The notes: generated by a model not told the origin, from the letters alone. DNA of 64,000 nucleotides from an uncultured Roseiflexaceae bacterium (GCA_937974195.1 CALJIC010000035.1:1-64000); one strand, 5' to 3'; shown: positions 8,594 through 17,189, counted from the stretch's first letter. Numbers and translations are program-made.

Positions 8594-9808
8594 ATGTCCA
8601 ACTCGTTCATGCAGTCCCCCAAGCTCTTCTTCACCTCCGAGTCGGTGACCGAAGGGCACCCGGACAAGCTCTGCGACCAGGTGTCCGACGCGATCCTGGA
8701 CGCCTTCCTGTCCCACGACCCGCGCGCGCGCGTGGCGGTGGAGACGGCGACCACCACCGGCCTGATCGTGGTGATCGGCGAGGTGACCTACGAGAAGGGC
8801 TACATCCCGATCGAGGAGATCGTCCGCAAGACCGTCAAGGAGATCGGCTACGTCGACGCGTCCTACGGCTTCGACGCCGACACCTGCGGGGTGATGGTGG
8901 CGATCCACGGCCAGTCGCCGGACATCGCGCAGGGCGTGGACCGGGCGCTCGAGGTGCGCGGCGACGAGATGACCGATGAGGAGGTGGCGACGATCGGCGC
9001 CGGCGACCAGGGCATGATGTTCGGCTTCGCCTGCAACGAGACCCCGGAGCTGATGCCGCTGCCGATCGCGCTCGCCCACCGCATCGGGCGGCGCCTCGCG
9101 AAGCTGCGCAAGGACGGCACGCTGCCCTACCTGCGGCCGGACGGCAAGAGCCAGGTGACGGTCGAGTACTCCTACGGCCGCCCGGTGCGGGTGGACACGG
9201 TGCTGGTGAGCAACCAGCACGCGCCGGACATCACCCAGGAGCAGATCCGCGAGGACGTGATCGAGGACGTGATCCGCGCCTGCGTGCCGGACGAGCTGCT
9301 CGACGAGCGGACGAAGTACTTCGTCAACCCGACCGGGCGCTTCGTGGTGGGCGGCCCGATGGGCGACAGCGGCCTGACCGGGCGCAAGATCATCGTGGAC
9401 ACCTACGGCGGCATGGCGCGCCACGGCGGCGGGGCGTTCAGCGGCAAGGACAGCACGAAGGTGGACCGCTCGGGGGCCTACGCCGCCCGCTGGGTCGCCA
9501 AGAACGTGGTCGCGGCCGGGCTGGCCGATCGCTTCGAGCTGCAGGTGGCCTACGCGATCGGCGTGGCGCGCCCGCTCTCGGTCAGCATCGAGACCTTCGG
9601 CACCCACAAGGTCTCCGAGGAGAAGATCCTCCGGCTGATCGACGAGCACTTCGACCTGCGGCCGGGCGCGATCATCCGCGACCTGGGGCTCAGGCGGCCG
9701 ATCTTCCGCCAGACGGCGGCCTACGGCCACTTCGGCCGCGACGATATCGACCTGCCGTGGGAGCGGACCGACCGCGCCGATGCGCTGCGGCGGGCCGCCG
9801 GGCTGTAG
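8594..9808 (+). CDS. metK: S-adenosylmethionine synthetase MetK
   Basis: Makes SAM from methionine and ATP. The 404-residue sequence has the ATP-binding TEGHPDKLCDQVSDAIL block, the signature GAGDQGMMFGFAC, and the glycine-rich GGGAFSGKDSTKVDRSGAY loop. The start ATG 8594 (MSNSFMQSPKLFFTSES) is preceded by TAGGAG at a good spacing. An upstream in-frame codon at 8567 lies inside the CACCTTGT repeat and is unlikely to be used. It is the last gene of the SAM-cycle run and converges on the Nudix gene 24 bases downstream. Confidence 0.97.
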   Translation: MSNSFMQSPKLFFTSESVTEGHPDKLCDQVSDAILDAFLSHDPRARVAVETATTTGLIVVIGEVTYEKGYIPIEEIVRKTVKEIGYVDASYGFDADTCGVMVAIHGQSPDIAQGVDRALEVRGDEMTDEEVATIGAGDQGMMFGFACNETPELMPLPIALAHRIGRRLAKLRKDGTLPYLRPDGKSQVTVEYSYGRPVRVDTVLVSNQHAPDITQEQIREDVIEDVIRACVPDELLDERTKYFVNPTGRFVVGGPMGDSGLTGRKIIVDTYGGMARHGGGAFSGKDSTKVDRSGAYAARWVAKNVVAAGLADRFELQVAYAIGVARPLSVSIETFGTHKVSEEKILRLIDEHFDLRPGAIIRDLGLRRPIFRQTAAYGHFGRDDIDLPWERTDRADALRRAAGL

Positions 9809-9832
9809 TTCGCCGAGACGTATGGCCGCGGG

Positions 9833-10291
9833 TCACGGCGCGGGCGGGTAGCCGAGGGCGTCGCGCAGGCGCAGGAGCTGCGGGTAGAAGATCGGGTCGC
9901 CCCGGATGCCCGCGTCCCACGCCTCGGGGCGGCGCAGGTCGAGCCAGGCTATCTCCTGGATCGTCGTCCGCTCCGGCGTGTCGACCTCCGGCTCGGTCCC
10001 CGGCGTGGCGGTGCCGGAGCGGATGGTGCACAGGTAGGTGTGCAGCTGCTCGTAGAGCCCGCCGGGCCCGTCCGGCATCGCGAAGAGCATGCGCTCCACA
10101 TCGACGTGGAGCGCTGTTTCTTCGAGCACCTCGCGCCGGACGCACGCCTCGGCGGACTCGCCCGGCTCCCGGCCGCCGCCGGGGAGGATCCAGAAGACCT
10201 CGCCGTCGCCGGCGTGGTCGTGCACGCGCAGGATCAGCACCTGGTGGTCCCTGATGATCGCCGCCTGGTAGCGGATATCGCGTCGCAGCAT
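9833..10291 (-). CDS. Nudix hydrolase
   Basis: A 152-residue Nudix-fold protein expected to hydrolyse a nucleoside diphosphate linked to another moiety. The Nudix box runs from G39 through E45 to REVLEE (R53-E58), with the usual final Gly replaced by Ala60. The start ATG (10291-10289, MLRRDIRYQA) has GAGGAGAT directly upstream, so the longer open frame back to 10981 is rejected. That extension would also run antisense through the osmC gene. The substrate cannot be assigned. The gene stands alone between metK and osmC. Confidence 0.88.
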   Translation of the reverse strand: MLRRDIRYQAAIIRDHQVLILRVHDHAGDGEVFWILPGGGREPGESAEACVRREVLEETALHVDVERMLFAMPDGPGGLYEQLHTYLCTIRSGTATPGTEPEVDTPERTTIQEIAWLDLRRPEAWDAGIRGDPIFYPQLLRLRDALGYPPAP

Positions 10292-10447
10292 ATCTCCTCG
10301 CTCGCAGGAAGCTGTGGCGGTCGCCCTCCGCCCGCGGGAGCGCGGCCGCGCACGTCGTGTCACATTGTGGCTCCGCAGACGGCAGAGTATAGCACCGCCG
10401 AGCGCCTCCGTCCTACTGCTCCGGTAGGATTTCCGCGCCCCCGGGAT

Positions 10448-10476
10448 TTGACAAACCGCCGGGCGCCCTCTAGAAT
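10448..10476 (+). promoter_or_regulatory. Sigma70-type promoter for the OsmC gene
   Basis: TTGACA at 10448-10453, spacer of exactly 17 bases, TAGAAT at 10471-10476. Predicted start near 10483 gives a leader of about 80 bases to the ATG at 10563. The same TTGACA/TAGAAT pairing with a 17-base spacer recurs before the GH2 gene at 42804. Confidence 0.7.
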
Positions 10477-10562
10477 CGCGTCCCATCCTTCCCAGACATC
10501 TCAATCGATGCGAGAGCCAGGGCCGGCTGGGCCGGCTCACAGAGCATGAAAGGCGACGAGCA

Positions 10563-11006
10563 ATGCCCGACCTTTTGCGACACGCAGAGGCGACGTGGTC
10601 CGGCGACCTGCGCAGCGGGAGCGGGACGGCCTCGACTGAGAGCGGCGCGCTGCGCGATGTGAAGATGGCGTTTGCCTCCCGCTTCGAGAGCGAGAGCGGC
10701 AGCAACCCCGAGGAGCTGCTGGCGGCGGCGCACGCGGCCTGCTTCAGCATGGCGCTCTCGGCCAACCTCGGCCGCCAGGGGATCACGCCGAAGCAGATCC
10801 GCACCCGGGCCACGGTCACGCTCCACAAGGGCGAGTCCGGCTTCAAGATCACCAAGGTGCACCTCGAGACCGAGGGCGAGGTGCCGGGCATCGACCAGGC
10901 CACGTTCGCGGAGGTGGCGGAGCGGACCAAGCAGACCTGCCCGGTCTCGGTGCTGCTGCTGCCCGGCCTGGAGGAGGCCACGGTCAGCGCGCGCCTGGTC
11001 AGCTAG
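10563..11006 (+). CDS. OsmC-family peroxiredoxin
   Basis: A 147-residue OsmC/Ohr-fold thiol peroxidase that would reduce organic hydroperoxides in the cytosol. The two family cysteines are present: C60 in AAAHAACFSMAL and C126 in KQTCPVSVLL. The spacing and the 'NPEELLAAAHAACF' block are closer to OsmC than to Ohr. The ATG at 10563 lies about 80 bases after a good promoter. It is a single gene, followed 107 bases later by lysA on the same strand. Confidence 0.92.
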   Translation: MPDLLRHAEATWSGDLRSGSGTASTESGALRDVKMAFASRFESESGSNPEELLAAAHAACFSMALSANLGRQGITPKQIRTRATVTLHKGESGFKITKVHLETEGEVPGIDQATFAEVAERTKQTCPVSVLLLPGLEEATVSARLVS

Positions 11007-11113
11007 GGCCACCCCTCTCGCCGGCTGTGGCGGCGCAGCCTCCACGGCCCGTCACGTTCCTGTGTGGTTGCGATGCGGCGCTCGACGCGCCGCATCGACA
11101 TTTCCGAAGCACT

Positions 11114-12448
11114 ATGCTGCACCCTCACCTCTGGCCGATCACGGCGGCCATCGGCGCCACAGGGCACCTGGAGATCGGCGGGTGCGACGCGCTTGAGCTG
11201 GCGCGCGAGCACGGCACCCCGCTGTATGTGCTGGACGAGGCGACGATCCGCGCCGCCTGCCGCAGCTACCGCGCGGCGCTCGCCCGCCACTACGCCGGGC
11301 CGTCGGCGGCCCACTACGCGAGCAAGGCGCTGCTGAACACGGCGCTGGCGCGGATCATCGCCGAGGAGGGCCTGGGGCTGGACGTGGTCTCGGGCGGCGA
11401 GCTGTTCGTCGCGCTGCGCGCCGGGTTCCCGCCCGAGCGCATCCACCTGCACGGCAACGCCAAGCCGCGCGCCGAGCTGGAGGAGGCGCTCGCCGCCGGG
11501 GTCGGGCAGATCGTCGTGGACAACCTGGACGAGCTCAGGCTGCTGGCGGAGCTCACGCGGGGCGCGCAGCCCCGGCCGGGGGGGAGCGCCATCGCGCTGC
11601 GGCTCACGCCCGACATCGCCCCCGACACGCACGCCCACATCCAGACCGGCCACGCCGCCTCCAAGTTCGGCCTGCCGCTCGACGCCCTCGACGCCGCCGC
11701 AGAGCTGATCCGGTCCGCGCCCGGCCTGCGGCTGCGCGGGCTGCACGCGCACCTCGGGTCGCAGGTGTTCGACTACGGGCCGCTGGCGCGGGCGGTGGAG
11801 GTGCTGCTGGACTGCGCGGCCCGGCTGCGCGAGCGCCACGGGATCGTCGTGGACGAGATCAGCCCCGGCGGCGGCCTCGCCACCCCCTACACGCCCGACC
11901 AGCCCCTGCCGGATGTCGACGCCTATATCGCGGCCGTGGCTGGCGCGCTCGCCAGCGGGTGTGCGGCGCGCGGGCTGCCGCTTCCGAAGCTGACGCTCGA
12001 GCCCGGCCGGTCGATCGTCGCGCGCGCGGGCGTGGCGCTCTACACCGTGGTCGCGACGAAGCCGCTGCCGCGGCTCGACGGCGCGCGGCCCGAGCCGGCC
12101 CGCTACCTCCACATCGACGGGGGCATGGGCGACAACATCCGCCCCGCGCTGTACGGCGCGCGCTACACGGCGGTGCTGGCCGGCCGCCCCGCGGCCCCGG
12201 CGGAGGAGCTGGTGCACATCGCCGGGCGCTACTGCGAGTCCGGCGATATCCTGCTGCGCGACCTGGCGCTGCCGCGGGCGGAGCTGGGCGAGGTACTGGC
12301 GGTGGCGGTGGCCGGCGCGTACACGCTGAGCATGGCGAGCACCTACAACCTGGTGCCGCGCCCGGCGCTGCTGCTCGTCGCCGGCGGCCGGGCGCAGGTG
12401 GTGCAGCGCCGCGAGACCTACGCGGATCTGGTGCTGCGGGACGTGTAG
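11114..12448 (+). CDS. lysA: Diaminopimelate decarboxylase LysA
   Basis: PLP-dependent decarboxylase that makes lysine from meso-diaminopimelate. The 444-residue protein has the fold III PLP lysine in HYASKALLNT (K71), the LDVVSGGE block, the HLGSQ motif, EPGRSIV, and the active-site cysteine motif GRYCESGDIL. The ATG at 11114 is preferred to the open frame back to 11027 because the preceding residues are low-quality sequence from the intergenic region. No other lysine genes are nearby. Confidence 0.93.
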   Translation: MLHPHLWPITAAIGATGHLEIGGCDALELAREHGTPLYVLDEATIRAACRSYRAALARHYAGPSAAHYASKALLNTALARIIAEEGLGLDVVSGGELFVALRAGFPPERIHLHGNAKPRAELEEALAAGVGQIVVDNLDELRLLAELTRGAQPRPGGSAIALRLTPDIAPDTHAHIQTGHAASKFGLPLDALDAAAELIRSAPGLRLRGLHAHLGSQVFDYGPLARAVEVLLDCAARLRERHGIVVDEISPGGGLATPYTPDQPLPDVDAYIAAVAGALASGCAARGLPLPKLTLEPGRSIVARAGVALYTVVATKPLPRLDGARPEPARYLHIDGGMGDNIRPALYGARYTAVLAGRPAAPAEELVHIAGRYCESGDILLRDLALPRAELGEVLAVAVAGAYTLSMASTYNLVPRPALLLVAGGRAQVVQRRETYADLVLRDV

Positions 12449-12569
12449 CCAGCTATCGCATGGGCTATAGTGAGATAGGCGTTAAGAGGGGTTGTTTTGA
12501 CCCGTGAGCACAACTAGACTGAGAGCATGATGTTCGTCGTAGCACTACATCGCAGCAAGGAACTGGTTC

Positions 12570-13511
12570 ATGTTCTCAGTCGCGAGGAGCACCGCGCGGA
12601 TGTGCGCGGTGCTCGTTGTTGCCGTGCTCTCCGTCGCCGGGCAGGCGCATGCCCGGGAGATCCAGGCCGCCCCCGGTCTTCAGCCGCAGATCTACGCTCC
12701 ACTGGTGACCATCGCTTCGTCGGGTAGCTCGCTCGAGCCACCCGCGTCGCTGCCGGTCGACTGGCTCGACAGCGTGAATCTCTACCGGTCCCTGGCGGGA
12801 GTGCCGACAGTAACGCAGGATGCAGTGCTGAACGACAACTGCTGGCAGCACGCCCGCTACGTCGCCGAGAATAACCACCTGACCCACACCCAGGACCCGT
12901 CGCGGCCGTACGCCTCGCCGGCCGGCCAGACCTGCGCCGGGGCGGGCAACGTCTGGATCGGCGGCGGCACAGGGTGGGAGATCGCCGACGCGTTCGAGGG
13001 CTGGATGCGGTCGGTGGGGCACCGGCTGTGGCTGCTGTACCCGACGACGCCGACGTTCGGCTTCGGGTTCTACAGCGCGGCCAACCGCGAGGCCGCGGCG
13101 CTGGATGTGCTCTCGTACAGCAACTTCGCCGCCGACACCGCCTACACCGGCTGGCCCGTGCGCTACCCGGCTGCGAACCAGTCCGGCGTCCCCGCCGAGG
13201 CCTACGCGATCACCCTGATGTGGCGCTACACTGGGCCGGCGCCGCAGCTGAGCTCGACCAGCCTGCGGACCGAGGCCGGGACTCCCATTCCGCACGTGGC
13301 CAACACCGACCTGCCCGCCGGCCACAAGGGCGTGCAGATCCTCCCGAGCGTCGCGCTGCCGGCCAACACCGTGATCGTCGTCGAGGTCAGCGGGTCGTAC
13401 AACGGCGCGCCGTTCAGCTACACGTGGCGCTTCACGACCGACGGCGCCTCGCCGGCGGCGATCGCGGCCTTCGCGGAGGGGTCGGCGCTCGAGAGCGCGC
13501 CGCAGCCGTAG
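12570..13511 (+). CDS. Secreted CAP/SCP-domain protein
   Basis: A 313-residue exported protein. Residues 1 to about 29 form a signal peptide (basic start, hydrophobic run, AQAHA cleavage-like site). Residues about 60-215 form a CAP (SCP/PR1) domain: NLYRSLAGVPTVTQD, WQHARYVAENNHLTHTQ and GWMRSVGHRLWLL are the usual CAP-1/CAP-2-like blocks. The C-terminal roughly 90 residues look like a beta-rich appended domain. The biochemical role of bacterial CAP proteins is unclear. The start has AAGGA 8 bases upstream. It ends in a strong bidirectional terminator shared with the converging lipoprotein gene. Confidence 0.85.
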   Translation: MFSVARSTARMCAVLVVAVLSVAGQAHAREIQAAPGLQPQIYAPLVTIASSGSSLEPPASLPVDWLDSVNLYRSLAGVPTVTQDAVLNDNCWQHARYVAENNHLTHTQDPSRPYASPAGQTCAGAGNVWIGGGTGWEIADAFEGWMRSVGHRLWLLYPTTPTFGFGFYSAANREAAALDVLSYSNFAADTAYTGWPVRYPAANQSGVPAEAYAITLMWRYTGPAPQLSSTSLRTEAGTPIPHVANTDLPAGHKGVQILPSVALPANTVIVVEVSGSYNGAPFSYTWRFTTDGASPAAIAAFAEGSALESAPQP

Positions 13512-13534
13512 AAGAAAAGAAGAGCGGTCATAGG

Positions 13535-13562
13535 AGAGGGGCGTACCGCAGTACGCCCCTCT
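13535..13562. terminator. Bidirectional intrinsic terminator between CAP protein and lipoprotein genes
   Basis: A perfect 12-bp stem (AGAGGGGCGTAC / GTACGCCCCTCT) with a 4-base loop CGCA, between convergent genes whose stops are at 13511 and 13594. On the plus strand it is followed by a pyrimidine-rich run (TCCCTATTCTCTTCC). On the minus strand the following sequence is CTATGACCGCTCTTCTTTTCTTC. This is the clearest terminator-like hairpin in the window. Confidence 0.8.
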
Positions 13563-13593
13563 TCCCTATTCTCTTCCTCTTCCGTCACCCGCC

Positions 13594-15417
13594 TCAGCGC
13601 GTGAGGCCAGTGATCCCCGTGTCGGACGTGACGAGCTGCTCGCGGTCCCCGCTGGCGGTGTCCCAGAACCACAGGGCGCTCGGCGCATCGCGGACGACGC
13701 GCAGCGGCCCGCGGGCGCCCGCCGCGCTGTCGAGCGCGACGTAGGCCAGCCCGCCGTCGGTCGCGGTGAACTCGCCGAAGTCGCCCAGGGTTGTCCCGAG
13801 CGCGAGCGTCTGGTCCTGGCCGCTGGGCGAGCGGCTGTGGAGCGCATAGCTGAGGGCGGCGTCGCTCGCGCACTCCGAGATCAGGTAGAACAGCGTGCCG
13901 TCCTCCCCCCAGGCCACCGGGCGCGCCCAGTAGCTTCCGCCGATCGGGCTGAGGCCCTGCAGCTCCTGCCCGTTGGTGTCCAGCAGCAGCAAGTCCGCCC
14001 CCGCCGCTGTGGCGCGCAGGCCCTCGACAGCGATGGCGCTGCCGTCCGGCGCCACCAGCGGCCGCCCGAGCGCCCGGTAGCGGTCGCCGCGCGTCAGCTC
14101 CGCCCCGATGTCCAGCTCGGCCCCGCTCGCGTCGCGCAGGAAGAGCGTGCTGCGGGTGTCCTCGGCGACGGCGGCGTACACCAGCCGCTCGTCGTCGAGC
14201 CACTGGGGCGCGAAGCGGCTCCACTCGTCCTGGGCGGCCGTGAGCCGCTGCTCCTGGCCGTCGCCCTCCAGCGGGACACTGTAGATGCTCAGGCGCGGCG
14301 GCACGGCGCCGGTCTCGTCCACGGCGAAGGCGATCTTGTCACCCGAGGGCGAGAACACCGGGTCCGCGCACGAGCGGCCGGGCGCGGCCAGCAGGCGCTG
14401 GTCCTGGCCGTCGAGCGTCATCGTCCACAGCGCGCTGGCGGCCAGCGCGTCGCCCGCGTCGGCGCCGGGCGCGGTGGCGCAGAAGGCGATCCGGCCCGCG
14501 GCGGCGCTCACAGCCAGCGCGGTGACATCGCCGTACTGGCCGTCCCGCGTGCTCCCGGTGAGGTTGCGCGGCGCCGCGCTCTCGACGCTCCAGATGTCCC
14601 CGTCCTGCAGGAAGAACAGCGCGGTGCCGGGGCGCGCGCCGGGCCCGCTGGGCACCGCGAGCGGATCGCTGGACGGGCCGACCGGCGAGCTCGTGGCGAC
14701 GTCGAGCACCAGGCGCAGCGGGTTGCTCTCCAGCCGCAGGCGGAAGGGGCGCGGCTCGTCGAGGCCCAGCGCCAGCGTCGCCCCGGCGTCGGCGTCGCGG
14801 TCGTAGCGGTAGACCAGGCTCGAGAGCACCGTCGTGCCCGAGAGCTCGACCGTCGGGGTGACCACCGTCGCGCGGAACGCGTCGTCGTGGAGCCAGCCGG
14901 GGAGGTCGAGCTGGATCGCGAACGGGCTGCCGATCGCCGGCTGGCCGACCTCGACGACCTCGCCGGCGGTGCTGACGCAGCGGGCGATGGCCGAGGGCTG
15001 CGCCGAGTCGGCCGGCACCGACAGGCCGATGATCACGCGCTCGAAGGCCGCCTCGACCGTGGTGGTGATCCCGGTGACCTGCGCCGTGAAGCGCCCGGCC
15101 GCGAGGTCGCCGGCGGACTGGTTGCAGAGGCTGAAGCCGGCCAGCGCGGGGTTGGGCGTCGCGGTGGGCGGGAGCGGCGTGGGGCTGGGCACCGGCGTGT
15201 CCGTCGGCGTCGGCGAGGGCCCGATCGTCGGCGTGCTGGTTGCGGTCGCGGTTGCTGTCGGCGTATCGGTGGGCGTCGGCGTCGCCGAGGGCGTGGACGC
15301 CTGGAGGGTCTGGGCGTTGCGGATCTGCTCTTGCTCGGCGATCGATGTCTGCTCGCAGCCGGCGGCGAGCACCAGCAGGGCACAGAGGAGCCAGGCGAGG
15401 GCGTGGTTTCTATTCAT
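13594..15417 (-). CDS. Lipoprotein with Thr/Pro linker and TolB/WD40-like beta-propeller
   Basis: A 607-residue surface lipoprotein. The signal peptide ends in the lipobox LAAG-C21. Residues about 38-90 are a Thr/Pro/Ser linker of the kind common in Chloroflexota exported proteins. A middle domain follows, and then several beta-propeller-like blades with repeated blocks such as DPVFSPSGDKIAFA, RFAPQWLDDERLVYA and PLVAPDGSAIAVEG, as in TolB/DPP-like propellers. No catalytic triad is evident. It probably binds ligands or proteins outside the membrane. It lies downstream of the degenerate response regulator on the same strand with an inverted repeat between them. Confidence 0.82.
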   Translation of the reverse strand: MNRNHALAWLLCALLVLAAGCEQTSIAEQEQIRNAQTLQASTPSATPTPTDTPTATATATSTPTIGPSPTPTDTPVPSPTPLPPTATPNPALAGFSLCNQSAGDLAAGRFTAQVTGITTTVEAAFERVIIGLSVPADSAQPSAIARCVSTAGEVVEVGQPAIGSPFAIQLDLPGWLHDDAFRATVVTPTVELSGTTVLSSLVYRYDRDADAGATLALGLDEPRPFRLRLESNPLRLVLDVATSSPVGPSSDPLAVPSGPGARPGTALFFLQDGDIWSVESAAPRNLTGSTRDGQYGDVTALAVSAAAGRIAFCATAPGADAGDALAASALWTMTLDGQDQRLLAAPGRSCADPVFSPSGDKIAFAVDETGAVPPRLSIYSVPLEGDGQEQRLTAAQDEWSRFAPQWLDDERLVYAAVAEDTRSTLFLRDASGAELDIGAELTRGDRYRALGRPLVAPDGSAIAVEGLRATAAGADLLLLDTNGQELQGLSPIGGSYWARPVAWGEDGTLFYLISECASDAALSYALHSRSPSGQDQTLALGTTLGDFGEFTATDGGLAYVALDSAAGARGPLRVVRDAPSALWFWDTASGDREQLVTSDTGITGLTR

Positions 15418-15573
15418 GCGAGTCGTCAGTAGTCAGCACAACACGACGTACGCAGTAGGCATCGAACCTGCGACCCACCGCTACGACAGCGGCCGCGTGG
15501 CGAAGGCTCGCGTGATTATAAGCCAGGCAACAGATATGCTCAAGCAGTACTGACTACTGCTTTCTGACGACTA
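15418..15573. repeat. AGTCGTCAG inverted-repeat element between response regulator and lipoprotein
   Basis: Left arm GAGTCGTCAGTAGTCAGCAC (about 15420-15439) pairs with the right arm GTACTGACTACTGCTTTCTGACGACT (about 15547-15572). The right arm begins exactly at the stop codon of the response regulator gene (TAG followed by TCGTCAG on the minus strand). The enclosed 110 bases include a stretch resembling a tRNA T-arm, judged not to be a functional tRNA. Confidence 0.6.
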
Positions 15574-16257
15574 GCTCTCGCCGGGCAGCGCGACCTTGAT
15601 CCAGCCGCGGCGCATGGCGTAGACCACCGCCTGCGTGCGGTCGTTGACCGCCAGCTTGCGCAGGATGGAGGAGACGTGGTTCTTAACCGTCTGGTTGCTG
15701 ATGTCGAGCTGGACGGCGATCTCTTTGTTGGTGCGCCCGGCGGCCACGAGCTCGAGCACCTGCAGCTCGCGGGGCGAAAGCGGCGAGTAGATGCTCTGGG
15801 TGTCCTCGTCCGCCGCCATCTGGCGGAAGGCCGCCAGCACCTGGCTCGCGACCTCCGGCAGCGAGAGGACCAGGTCGTTGATCGGGTATTCGCCGCGCTG
15901 GACCTGGTGGAGCGTGCGCAGCAGCCGCTCTGGGGAGACGTTGCGCGGGACGTAGGCGGCCACGCCGGCGCGGATGGCCTTGACGACCTGCTGCCCGTCC
16001 ATGGATGCGCTGAGGAGCATGATCCCGACGTGCGGGTGGGTGCGCTTGATGACGCGGGCCACCTCGAGGCCGTTGACGCCGGGGAGGTCGAACTCGATCA
16101 GGACCAGGTCCGGGTCGGTGTTGTCGACGATCTGGATGGCCTGCTGGCCATTGCTGGCCTCGCCAACGATACGGAACTCGGACGTGTTCGTCAGATGATG
16201 GCGCAGCCCCTCGCGGAACAGCGCGTGCGCGTGGACGAGCACGATCGAGCTAGGCAC
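15571..16257 (-). CDS. LuxR/NarL-type response regulator with degenerate receiver
   Basis: A 228-residue protein with an N-terminal receiver-like domain (1-120) and a C-terminal LuxR/GerE helix-turn-helix (LSPRELQVLELVAAGRTNKE, then NQTVKNHVSSILRKL). It should bind DNA and control transcription. The residues needed for phosphorylation are replaced: the N-terminal acidic pair is H9-A10, the phosphoacceptor Asp is E55 (LVLIEFDLP) and the conserved Lys is R105, while S83 is kept. It is therefore probably active without phosphorylation. The start is a GTG (16257-16255) with AGGAGG about 7 bases upstream, preferred over the open frame to 16338. No partner kinase is adjacent. Confidence 0.88.
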   Translation of the reverse strand: MPSSIVLVHAHALFREGLRHHLTNTSEFRIVGEASNGQQAIQIVDNTDPDLVLIEFDLPGVNGLEVARVIKRTHPHVGIMLLSASMDGQQVVKAIRAGVAAYVPRNVSPERLLRTLHQVQRGEYPINDLVLSLPEVASQVLAAFRQMAADEDTQSIYSPLSPRELQVLELVAAGRTNKEIAVQLDISNQTVKNHVSSILRKLAVNDRTQAVVYAMRRGWIKVALPGES

Positions 16258-16355
16258 CTCACCCCTCCTGGTCGAGCGTGAATCAAGCGGGCGCGAGCGA
16301 GCAGCGTACGAAGTGTCTGTCGCAGTGGCATCCGGCATGCGGCTGAATACATCCG

Positions 16356-16384
16356 ATTATACTCGATGAGAAGTCTTTACACAA
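16356..16384 (-). promoter_or_regulatory. Promoter for the degenerate response regulator
   Basis: On the minus strand: TTGTGT (16384-16379), 17-base spacer, TATAAT (16361-16356). It gives a leader of about 90 bases to the GTG start at 16257. Confidence 0.5.
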
Positions 16385-16498
16385 GGGCGTAGCCCGGCGA
16401 ATCGGGGCGGATGCGGCGCCGGGATGTACGCTCCACGCCCGTAGGAAGGCATTGGAGAGGCGTAGGGCCGCCCGTGGAAATGCCGCGCCGGAGCGCAG

Positions 16499-17107
16499 CT
16501 ACGGGCGAATGCGGCGCAGGATCGCCGTGAGCCGGTCGTAGTCGTCCTTGAGCAGCGAGGCGACCTCGCGGCCGGCGCGCACGAGGTAGGCGCGGCCCTC
16601 CTCGCCCGGGCGGGCGCGGGCGGCGGCGCGGATCACCGCCGCGAGCAGCTCGTCGTTGGGGATGTGGCTGGCGAAGAGCAGCGTGCGGAAGAAGTCGGTC
16701 TGCTCGGTGAAGCCAGCCAGCTCGGCAGCGGTGCACTCGTACACGCTGTAGTGGACCGGCGGCGGGTGCGGGGGGAGGTACTGGTAGGTCCGGCCGTCCT
16801 CGATGAAGCCGACGGTGATGGCCGAGAACTCGGTCTGCAGCACCTCGGCGAGATCCGGGTGCTCGTGGTAGATCTCGGCGTCGAACAGCTCGCGGCCCTC
16901 GTAGGTGCGGCCGCGCACCAGCGCCCGGCCGCCGGGCTCCTTGCTGCCGGTGCGGATGTCGTACACCAGCCCGTAGACCGCCATCCCCTCGGCGCGGGAC
17001 TGGGCGCGCACCAGCGCGCCGAAGGGCGGCGCGGCCAGCAGCTCGTAGGCGCCGGCGGTGAAGCCGATGGTGCTCGACTCGATCACTTCGCCGATACGTT
17101 CGCGCAT
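16499..17107 (-). CDS. HAS-barrel domain protein of unknown function
   Basis: A 202-residue protein. The first roughly 100 residues look like the HAS-barrel found at the N-terminus of HerA-type ATPases (IGEVIESSTIGFTAGAYEL, then GMAVYGLVYDI and RALVRGRTYEGRELFDAE), without an ATPase domain. Conserved proteins of this kind occur in Chloroflexota and Cyanobacteria to my knowledge, without a firm function. The start at 17107 is set by a near-perfect promoter immediately upstream: a longer frame to 17143 would include the promoter itself. The transcript would be leaderless. It is divergent from the DtxR regulator across about 120 bases. Confidence 0.7.
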   Translation of the reverse strand: MRERIGEVIESSTIGFTAGAYELLAAPPFGALVRAQSRAEGMAVYGLVYDIRTGSKEPGGRALVRGRTYEGRELFDAEIYHEHPDLAEVLQTEFSAITVGFIEDGRTYQYLPPHPPPVHYSVYECTAAELAGFTEQTDFFRTLLFASHIPNDELLAAVIRAAARARPGEEGRAYLVRAGREVASLLKDDYDRLTAILRRIRP

Positions 17108-17114
17108 GGGCCCT

Positions 17115-17143
17115 ACTATACGCGCGCCGAACGATTGTGTCAA
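17115..17143 (-). promoter_or_regulatory. Promoter of HAS-barrel gene, predicted leaderless
   Basis: On the minus strand TTGACA (17143-17138), a 17-base spacer, TATAGT (17120-17115), then only 7 bases to the ATG at 17107. Transcription would begin at or next to the A of the start codon, so the mRNA is probably leaderless. Confidence 0.75.
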
Positions 17144-17160
17144 TCGCCGCGGGCGCTCGC

Positions 17161-17189
17161 TTGCACCCCCGCTTGCGCGGCGCTATAAT
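17161..17189 (+). promoter_or_regulatory. Promoter of the DtxR/MntR-family gene
   Basis: TTGCAC at 17161-17166, 17-base spacer, TATAAT at 17184-17189, with a GCAGGAGG ribosome site before the ATG at 17229. Immediately after the -10 lies GGACGCGCCGCG, with no evident palindromic operator. The two divergent promoters are about 20 bases apart, so one bound regulator could affect both. Confidence 0.65.

Noticed and set aside
15447..15505. Possible tRNA or tRNA relic on the minus strand (GCAGG-TTCGATG-CCTAC T-arm-like and GCCGC-TGTCGTA-GCGGT anticodon-arm-like stretches)
   Set aside because: The anticodon loop lacks T33, the T-stem has a mismatch, and no matching 5' acceptor half or D-arm is found in the expected place. 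At most a decayed fragment.
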